From assembly GCF_000611645.1 (NCBI RefSeq), contig NW_014013393.1, forward strand, positions 18,763 to 36,267: a stretch of DNA of 17,505 nt. The letters are read 5' to 3'. The position numbers were made by a program, and so were the translations under genes. Origin of the DNA: Monoraphidium neglectum. Taxonomy: Eukaryota > Chlorophyta > Chlorophyceae > Sphaeropleales > Selenastraceae. The stretch's first letter is position 1; each line of letters starts with the position of its first letter. The notes under the pieces are model-generated. The model worked only from the letters and a program-made list of their open reading frames with translations. It was not told the origin of the DNA and searched no databases. This document shows, piece after piece, positions 10,823 to 17,505 of this stretch.

Positions 10823-11911
10823 GGCCAGCGCTTCAGCTAGGACCACATGAGCTTATAGTCAGCCAGGCTATAGTTGTGCGGGCGGCCACTGGGACGCGGG
10901 GCTGATGAGGGGAGGGCATGCAAGGCGCGAGGTGCATGTGCGGTGAGGCACGCGCTCGGACTTGCACAAAGGCCCCTCAAAATGTATAATCACGCGTTAT
11001 TCAAGACTCCAGGCATGGCGGCGACCGCGCTGCTGCATTCAGGGCGCCACAAATGGCAAAGTCGGACGGCAGACAACGGTGACATGCATGCCTGAGGCCG
11101 CACCTGGATATGTTTCACTTCTGACATGGAATGGGGTCCGCCAAACCTCCTCCTTACACTGATCTAGGACGATGGGTGTGAGGCTTAGTATGACACCGCT
11201 GTATAGCACGCATCGGGCACCTTTCAATCGTGCGAGAAACAAGGTTAATGGGGGGACACGTTGTCCCACTCGGGGGGATGCCAAAGGGAAAGCATGGAAT
11301 CAACAACGTCATGACAAAACAGGAGTTGACACTGCGCGTGTGGCAATTGGTCGAGAATGTTGCTGGCAGACCGCAGGTTTGAAGGCTGGAAGTACTGTCA
11401 ATATTCTATCTTCAGGCCAGCAGCCTCTCAGGCGACACAGCCGCCAGGCAGCAGCAGAAAAGCGAGCGGGTGCACGGCCGCTGATGAGGCAGGGCGAGCA
11501 GAGTGACATCCAGGGTGTATTCAGCGATGTGCACAGCCCTGGCTGTTTGTTTGCTTGGTGCATTTGATATTGAGGGTCCAGCCCGCCGTCAGCCCGACAC
11601 AGGCGCCCGTACTTGTTCCCACTTCCGAAGGCGCAGAGGCACGGCAGGCAGCCGAGGCCGTCGCACAGCGCCGACGCTTTGCATTGATCTATGCCAGGTT
11701 GCCCGAGTCTAAAACTTTTGCGATGGGCCCATGAGGTTCGGCACTGCTCCGATTGCAATACCGCTTGCGCCTCTCACAATGAGTCGGTCGCCCGTCAAAC
11801 TTCAACAAGAACCGAAGAAACCCTGCCGTCGCATGAGTGTCGCTGGCCTCTCCTCGGCAGCGCCCTGCTCCGTTAATGCTGGCACCCTCCTCATGACACA
11901 CATAGGAAAGT
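10823..11911. other. Intergenic region with the presumed promoter of the GYF gene
   Basis: This lies between the GYF gene start (10822, minus) and the likely 3' end of the next minus-strand gene (near 11912). It is lower in GC than the genes and has only short overlapping open frames with no conserved motif. The promoter and 5' UTR of the GYF gene should lie in its left part. I could not point to a specific TATA box or initiator. No RNA gene was seen. Confidence 0.5.
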
Positions 11912-11916
11912 GTTAC
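11912..11916 (-). terminator. UGUAA poly(A) signal for the TIC56-like gene
   Basis: TTACA on the plus strand is TGTAA on the minus strand, about 367 bases past the TAG stop at 12283-12285. This distance is normal for a green-algal 3' UTR. It is the first such pentamer downstream of the stop. Confidence 0.5.
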
Positions 11917-12282
11917 ATCCATTCACGCGATTTCGTGATGAGAGAAGTCATCGGCTGGCTGGGCAAAGCAAAGCATAGGAGAGAAAGAGAGGAGGGAGGA
12001 AGACCAGGAACAAAAACGCAGCGGCGCTTGCGCACCAAGCTGCGCACCTTCTGGCAAGGATGAACAGGCGCCACAGCTGCTGGCGGCTCGGCACGCCTTG
12101 AGGGTCCCAAGGGGGTGCCCTGTGCAGCATGCAGTGCTGCCCAGCGTCGCCGTGGCGGCCCAGGCGCAGCCACAACCTCAGGCTGGTCCGCAACGAGCAA
12201 ACACACGCAGCGGGGGCAGCCACAGGCGTAGCAGCGCCTACGATGGCAGCGCCACAGCAGCCCTGTGGCAGCCGCCGCCCAG

Positions 12283-13613
12283 CTACCGCATGCGCTCGAC
12301 CTGCGGCGACAGCAGCTCTGGGTTGCGCGCGTCCTTGCGGCGGTCGCGGATCCGCTCCAGGGCAGGCTTCAGGCTGAACGTGCGCTTGAACCACGCGCCG
12401 AACCGCACTGCGAGGTGATGCGAGGGCGGGGCGGGGGAGCGCATGTCAGGCGGGCGGGGCGCCCTAGACGGGCTGGGCCGATTGGGCCCTGGCTGCGCCT
12501 GCAGCCATAGCCATGCCGCGCGCAGGCTGCCCGGATTTCTCTTGTCAAGTCTGCAGGATTCCGAGGCCCTCTGCACGGCCGCTGCCCGCGTCATTCCCAA
12601 CCCAGCGAGCGAGCGAGCAAGCGGGCCGCGCGGGCGGCGGCTGGCGGGGCCGACCCACCTTCGGGCGTGCGGATCATGGGCAGCAGCAGCTTGACGTTCT
12701 TCGCGGGCAGCCAGTCGTACAGCCCGTGGCCCCACACCAGCGTGTTCTCGTCCACCACGCCCTGCACCCACGCGTCCTTCAGCACGTGCAGCGGGCAGGG
12801 GCCGCGCGGCACGGACATGCGGTCCCTGCGCGTCGCAACACGCGGAGGAGTGAGGTGGCACGTCGTGCATCCCAGGCCTTGCCGGGCTTGGCCAGCCGCC
12901 GCAGAGCACTCCAAGCAATTTTGTGGATCGTGCTTTCAGCGCAGCGGGTAATTGGCTCGACTGCTGACGGCTGTCGCGCAGCATCGACTGCTGACGGCTG
13001 TGCCGCAGCAGGCTCGCTCATCGAAGGGCCGCACAATGCTGCAATTCACCCATCACCATAACACACATTCTGCCGCGACCGGCCTTTCCGTAAACAAAAG
13101 GTTGTCAGCATACACTGGCCCCATATGCCATTTATTCCTCATCAATACAGCCAACCCCTTTTTGAACGCCCACCTGTAGTACCAGATGTTCTTGCGCAAC
13201 AGCATGCGCTGGTAATTGATCATCTCATACTGGTAGGGGCTCAGCACGATCTTACGCGGCTTGGCGCGCAGCTGCTGCTTCCAGGGACCGCTGGGCGCCT
13301 GGTCGTCCACTGGGTTGGGGACGCTGAAGTCGTAGATGTCCCGCAGCTCGCGCAGCTCGTCAGCAAGCCGCAGCTCGCGCTGCAGCCGCTGCTGGCGCAC
13401 AGCGCGAGCGGCACTGAGCGTGCCGTCGCGGTCAGAGCCCGATACAGAGAGCTCCGCGAGGCCGGGAATGATTTCGGCTATCCTACGGTCCATTGCATCC
13501 TGCACGTCTGGCGACTGCTGGGCCGGCGAGGGCTGGCCCCTGAGCTTGCGCACCCTGACCTTGCGAATTATATCCACGCCCCCCTCACGAGAGGGGCCCG
13601 CCTCCGCGCTCAT
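12283..13613 (-). CDS. TIC56: TIC56-like GYF_2-domain protein, putative chloroplast import translocon subunit
   Basis: Three minus-strand exons, 13613-13174, 12825-12659 and 12407-12283, give 243 aa and stop with TAG. Phases match at both joins (2, then 1), with donors ACAG|GTGGGC and GAAG|GTGGGT and acceptors CGCAG and CTCGCAG. Splicing produces N-I-W-Y-Y-R-D, then R-G-P-C-P, T-L-V-W-G-H-G-L and D-W-L-P-A-K-N-V: a GYF_2 (DUF4339-type) domain at residues ~143-195. It is followed by P-E-V-R-F-G-A-W. From memory, Arabidopsis TIC56 has W-Y-Y, G-P-L, T-L-V-W-G, E-W-A-P and W-E-V-R-L-G in the same order. TIC56 belongs to the 1-MDa TIC complex of the inner envelope. This protein is far shorter than the ~500-aa plant one, and its N-terminus (M-S-A-E-A-G) does not look like a transit peptide. 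An acceptor-like CTTCCCGCAG just upstream (13624-13633) hints at a missed first exon. The assignment to TIC56 specifically is tentative; the GYF_2 domain is solid. Confidence 0.6.
12957..13010. repeat. Two direct copies of a 27-bp repeat in an intron
   Basis: Copies at 12957-12983 and 12984-13010 each begin TCGACTGCTGACGGCTGT and end GCAGCA, differing only near the middle. They sit head to tail in intron 1 of the TIC56-like gene (12826-13173). Confidence 0.85.
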
Positions 13614-13951
13614 GGCCTCGCTGCTGCGGGAAGGGCCGTGGCGTCTAGATCAGGTACTTGGGGATGGCTTTCGATGCAGAAAGGTATAGATCTATGTGCT
13701 CTGTGTAGATAAGCGCCAATGTGGGTACTCTTCAGGCCAGGTCGTCGGTCCAAAAGCCCCGTCACTCACAAGTGCCGGTGTGATTGCAGGGCAGAAGTGG
13801 GCTGGTATCTCAGCAATGGCTCTCAATTATTACTCGAAACTGCTGTAATCAATCATATACATAATCAAAGCAGGCACACGAAGCACCCTGATCTTGTTTT
13901 TTTGGCGCGCCACGCATAGCTCTGACAGGCCCTCATGCCTCGTCCTGGAGC
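13614..13951. promoter_or_regulatory. Divergent promoter between the TIC56-like and LSD1-like genes
   Basis: Only 338 bases separate the start codons of the two divergent genes, so both 5' UTRs and core promoters must lie here unless upstream exons are missing. The middle (about 13820-13900) is AT-rich for this genome and includes a TATA-like CATATACATA near 13854 on the plus strand. No transcription start can be fixed from sequence alone. Confidence 0.5.
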
Positions 13952-13955
13952 ATGA
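13935..13955 (+). other. Short upstream ORF overlapping the LSD1-like start codon
   Basis: An ATG at 13935 opens a six-codon reading frame (M-P-R-P-G-A) ending in TGA at 13953-13955. The stop overlaps the ATG of the main frame (13952) in an ATGA arrangement. If the 5' UTR includes it, scanning ribosomes would meet this start first and end on the main start, a layout suited to reinitiation or repression. Confidence 0.4.
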
Positions 13956-14636
13956 AGAGTGTGTCGAAAACGCCGCCCCGCTGCGGCCAGGCGCCAAGTA
14001 GGGAAGTCGCCTCGAACACGCCGAGTGCGGCGCCGAGTGAGAGCGCGCCCAGCAGTGCGGCGCTTCCCCATAGCGGCCTGGCCTCATCCAAGCGGCGGTC
14101 GGCAGGCCTGCCAGGCGGCTGCCGCACAAGGGATGATGGTTGGGAGGCGTCGCTGCCTAGCCGCTATGACGCCGAACTTGTGCCGCAGCTGAAAGAGCAC
14201 GTCAATGGGCAGGGACCATCACCCCGGGCCCCTTCCCAGGGCCGCGAGCAAATGCAGCACAGCCAGGAGCAGGCGCAAGAGCAGGAGCGGAGACCAAAGC
14301 GGCGAAAGCAGCAGCAGCAGCAGCAGCAGCAGGAACAGGAACATGGCGAAGCTGAGGTCATAGACCTGAGCATGGAGACAAGCACGCAAGATGGCGGGGA
14401 TCAGCAGGGGCCAGAGCAACAGCAGCAGCAGCAGCAAGACCCACAGGCGCGCCAGCATCGGGCACAAATGAGACGGCAGCGGCGGCGGCAGTCCCAGGAG
14501 CAGCAGCAGCCGCAGCAGCCAAACGGGGTCAAAGCTGAGGTCATAGACCTGAGCGTAGGCACCCACCCTGATGGGAGCAGGGCGCAGCTGCAGCAGCAAA
14601 ATCAGGAGCAGCAGGATCAGGATCAGGGGCAGGAGC

Positions 14637-14719
<83 letters not shown>

Positions 14720-15028
14720 CAGGAGCAGCAGCAGGAGCAGATGCTGCAGCAGAAGCAAGCGCCAGAGCATCGGCATGAGCAACCGGAGGAAGAAAAGCTG
14801 ACTGCACAGCAGCACCAGCAGCAGCAGCAGCAGCAGACGCAGCAGACGCAGCAGACGCAGACGCAGCAGCAGCAGTTGCAGCACCAGCAGCAGCACCAGC
14901 ACCAGCTGCCGCTGCAGCAGCACAGTGATGGGCAAATGCTCACACAACGACAGCAGCAGGAGCAGCAGCAGCAGGAGCAGAACCAGCAGGAGCAGCAGCA
15001 GCAGGAGCAAAACCAGCAGGACCAGCAG

Positions 15029-15088
<60 letters not shown>

Positions 15089-16805
15089 GAGGACCAGCAG
15101 CACCCGCCGCGGCGAGCGGCCGACGAGCAGCTGCTGCGGCGACAGCACTTAGTTGAGGCGGACATGCGGCTGGAGCAGGAGCAGCAGCAGGGCCACGAAC
15201 AAGGGGAGCGCGACCAATCACATGATCAGGAGGATTTGCTAGGGCAGGAGCAGGGGCCGGCGCACGAACGGGGGGCGACGCAGCACAGGCGGTCGCGGCA
15301 GCAAAGCAGCGACGCGGACGGCGTGGGCGCCGGGGCCGATGGCGGAGACGGCGACGGCGGCGATGCCGAAGGCGGGCACGACCGAGGTGACGCCGAGCAG
15401 GGGCGGGACGCCGCGGGCCGCAAGCCGCAAACGCCGCCCGCCCGCAGCAGCGGCGCCGCTGCAGCCAAGCAGCAAGCGAAGAAAGGCAAGCGGCGGGGCG
15501 GCGGCGCCGCCGCCGCGGCCGGCGCGGCGGCGGGCGGCGGCGGCAGGAAGGGTGTGCCGCTGTCAGAGTCTCAGCTGGAGGATCAGGTGGCGGAGGCGGT
15601 GGGGCTGCAGCCGTATGGGTTTGGGGACGAGGAGGTGGAGCTAGGGATGCGTGACCTGGGGCTGGACGAGGAGACCTACGCAGGGGTGGGTGGTCGCGGG
15701 AGGCCGGGGCAGCGGGGCAAGGGGTGGCGCAATGTATGGAGGCCTGAGCGGGGGATGGGGTGAGCCTCGGGATGGCACTGGCGCGGCCACTTAGCTGGAC
15801 CGCATGAAACGGTGCCTGGTGGTCCTTCGACCCCCGCTTCACAACTCAGCTGATATTGTGCCCTCTCCTGGAGCCCCATGCGCCCACCAACAAGCTGGGA
15901 TTGTGTGCCCCCCCCCAGGTGCGCAACCACATCCTGGCGAGGTGGCGCTATGATGTCACCAAGTACCTGAGCGAGGAGGCAGCTTCCGCCCGGGTGCACC
16001 CAAAGTTCAGGCACCTGGTGGCCCCGGCCTGGGGCTTCCTGGACAGGTGGGGGTGAGGAAGGGGCAGCTGGAGCCCCGCGCCCACGCAACGTGCATGAGG
16101 GTCGCAGCGGGTGGAGGCTTGTTGCAGTCATTCTCCGCGCCGCATGGTGCGTGGTTGCTAGTGAGCGCATGCATGCAGACTGCTCGGCCAGGGTCCTGGC
16201 TCCTGTCCGCCGCGGCCACATGCATGCCTGGGTGCCTGCATGTGGCATGACCCCCTTGACCCGACGCAAACAGCGACAAACTTGGTGGTCGTGAGCACCC
16301 GTCCCCCTTGCGCTGCACGTTCGATCCTCCGTTTGAAATTGCGGCATGCTCGAACCCTGGCAAACCCTCAACCCCTGGGTCGTGGCATCGCTCAGCTTAC
16401 CCTCTGCCGTAGCCCAGCCCCACCCCTTCTCCATCAAATCCAACACCGACACCCCCCCCCCCCGCGAACGCAGCCGTGGCTACATCAATTTCGGCGTGGC
16501 CCCGGCCATCACGGACAGGGGCGTCAAGGATCGCAAGCAGTCTGTTGTCGTCATCGGCGCCGGGCTGGCGGGTGCGGCGCGCGACCGCCGCGCGGGCCGG
16601 CGCTCACGAGCTTGCTGTCAGGGGCCGGCCTCCTGGGGCCGTCGTTGCGCGCCTGCTTTCCTCTGATTGCCTGCCTTGCAAAGTCCTGGTTGCTTCCAAT
16701 CGATTGAGCAGACATTTGAAGACTTCAAACCAGCAATTGACATGCACGTGCGCTCACGCACACGCGCACACACACCCACACACACGCGCGTGCATACACA
16801 CACAC

Positions 16806-16853
<48 letters not shown>

Positions 16854-17505
16854 TCTCTCTCTCGTCCGCGCTAAGCTTCCCACACCCGCCAAACTGCCCC
16901 AAACCTCCCACCCCAGGCATGTCGGCGGCGCGGCAGCTGCGCAACTGGGGGTACCGCGTGCTGGTACTCGAGGGCCACGACCGCCTGGGGGGCAGGGTGC
17001 ACGGCCACAGGCTCGAGGTGCGCCCCCGCCGCCGCCCCGCCGCCCCAAAGGGGGTCGGCTCACTTGCCGCGTTTCGTCCTGTCCGCCAGCGAGCCAGCAA
17101 GATCCGGCGGCCTCGGCTGCGGCAGGATGGGATTGGGGTTCAGGCATCTCAACCCTAAACTGTACAACAACAGAAACCCCGAAAGCGGAAACTTCTCGCC
17201 ACGCGCTTGCGTTCCCGCGCTCGGTCTGACCCGTCGGCGCGTCCCGTTGGCCGCGGCCCCGCGGCCACCCCCGCGCAGGGCTCCTTCGGCGGGGAGTCAC
17301 ACATGGCAGTTGCTGACCTGGGCGGCAGCATCATCACCGGCGTCGACGGCAACCCGCTGGCGGTGCTGGCGCGCCAGCTGGGGCTGCCGCTGCACCCTAT
17401 TGAGGGCGACGACGTGCCGCTGTATCAAATAGATGGCAGCGAGGCCGACGCGGAGCTCGACCGGCAGGCGAGCGGGCGCGGGCGGCCCAGGAGGGGGGAC
17501 TGCGG
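13952..17505 (+). CDS. LSD1: LSD1/LDL-family histone demethylase (SWIRM + FAD amine oxidase), partial at 3' edge
   Basis: Five plus-strand exons, 13952-15685, 15919-16046, 16474-16571, 16917-17017 and 17279-17505, give at least 762 aa before the window edge. All four introns join in phase (0, 2, 1, 0), and the first ATG after an in-frame TGA (13889) is used. Residues ~540-631 form a SWIRM domain, containing V-R-N-H-I-L-A-R-W-R, H-L-V-A-P-A-W-G-F-L and G-Y-I-N-F-G-V-A-P. The FAD dinucleotide fold follows: V-V-V-I-G-A-G-L-A-G-M-S-A-A-R-Q-L, then V-L-V-L-E-G-H-D-R-L-G-G-R-V. Exon 5 has A-D-L-G-G-S-I-I-T-G and G-N-P-L-A-V-L-A-R-Q-L-G, as in plant LDL1 and FLD. The family removes methyl groups from histone H3 lysine 4 in the nucleus. 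The N-terminal ~530 residues are Q/E-rich with basic patches and two V-I-D-L-S motifs, unlike the short plant N-terminus. Whether it is closer to LDL1 or FLD cannot be decided here. Confidence 0.9.
14351..14554 (+). repeat. Duplicated SUMO-interaction-like motif (A-E-V-I-D-L-S) in the LSD1-like protein
   Basis: The same 21 bases occur at 14351-14371 and 14534-14554, encoding A-E-V-I-D-L-S at residues ~134-140 and ~195-201. Each copy is preceded by an Arg/Lys-rich patch (R-R-P-K-R-R-K and R-R-Q-R-R-R) and a glutamine-rich spacer. V-I-D-L-S fits the hydrophobic-acidic core of SUMO-interaction motifs. The function is inferred. Confidence 0.7.
14641..14718 (+). repeat. Pure (GGAGCA)13 hexanucleotide repeat coding (EQ)n
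   Basis: Thirteen perfect copies of the hexamer GGAGCA lie in exon 1 of the LSD1-like gene and encode alternating Glu-Gln. The perfect copies suggest recent expansion. Confidence 0.9.
15032..15085 (+). repeat. Pure (CAG)18 microsatellite coding Q18
   Basis: Eighteen uninterrupted CAG codons lie in exon 1 of the LSD1-like gene, followed by two Glu codons. Shorter CAG runs surround it (14310-14330, 14420-14436, 14815-14835). Confidence 0.9.
16748..16851. repeat. CA-rich microsatellite in intron 3 of the LSD1-like gene
   Basis: A CA-rich tract with interruptions begins near 16748 and becomes pure (AC)19 from 16814 to 16851, followed by CGGTCTCTCTCTC. It lies inside the intron 16572-16916 and has no coding potential. 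Confidence 0.9.

Noticed and set aside
13844..13848. Plus-strand TGTAA in the divergent promoter
   Set aside because: No plus-strand gene ends upstream of it; most likely a chance match in AT-rich DNA.
14219..15148. Long minus-strand frames of poly-Leu, poly-Cys or poly-Ala opposite the LSD1 exon
   Set aside because: They are mirror images of CAG repeats in other frames. The plus frame carries varied sequence, SIM motifs and an in-phase join to SWIRM, so the minus frames are shadows.
16572..16916. Coding frames through the CA repeat
   Set aside because: They fall inside an intron flanked by exons that join precisely within the FAD motif G-A-G-L-A-G-M-S-A-A-R-Q-L.
1..17505. CRISPR arrays, insertion sequences, viral genes, bacterial operons
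   Set aside because: The repeats are microsatellites or coding repeats without spacers. No transposase, integrase or inverted-repeat ends were seen, and introns show a eukaryotic nuclear locus.

Overview
The window looks like nuclear DNA from a green alga, most likely a core chlorophyte (Chlorophyceae). The reasons are very high GC with strong G/C at third codon positions, short GT-AG introns whose donors are mostly GTGAGC, GTGGGT or GTGCGC, candidate UGUAA-type polyadenylation signals, long CAG/CTG runs coding polyglutamine, and protein families typical of the plant/algal lineage. All gene models here were built by eye from reading frames, splice sites, phase matching and remembered family motifs. 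No database was searched.

Layout from left to right. Positions 1-1020 hold no supported gene, apart from a possible 3' tail of an upstream plus-strand gene in the first 50 bases. A three-exon minus-strand gene (2266 to 1021) encodes a small protein with the signature of a polymerase-beta-type nucleotidyltransferase. Next is a gene-poor stretch (2742-4591), possibly a very long 3' UTR. Then comes a giant minus-strand gene (10822 to 4592, four exons, about 1882 aa) for a GYF-domain protein that is otherwise low-complexity (Q-, P-, A- and G-rich). Upstream of it lies about 1.1 kb of intergenic/promoter DNA. The next minus-strand gene (13613 to 12283, three exons, 243 aa) encodes a GYF_2-domain protein resembling TIC56 of the chloroplast inner-envelope import translocon. 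A 338-bp divergent promoter separates it from a plus-strand gene (13952 to beyond 17505) whose exons encode a SWIRM domain followed by the FAD-binding start of an LSD1/LDL-type amine-oxidase histone demethylase.

The genes show no obvious shared pathway, which is normal for a nuclear locus. The most notable points are: (1) the LSD1 homologue has an unusual N-terminal extension of about 530 residues, rich in Q and E, with two copies of a basic-patch/poly-Q/SUMO-interaction-like module; (2) two unrelated GYF-type genes sit next to each other; (3) the large GYF protein carries many proline tracts that could be ligands for its own domain; (4) a six-codon upstream ORF overlaps the LSD1 start codon; and (5) several microsatellites and minisatellites lie in exons and introns.
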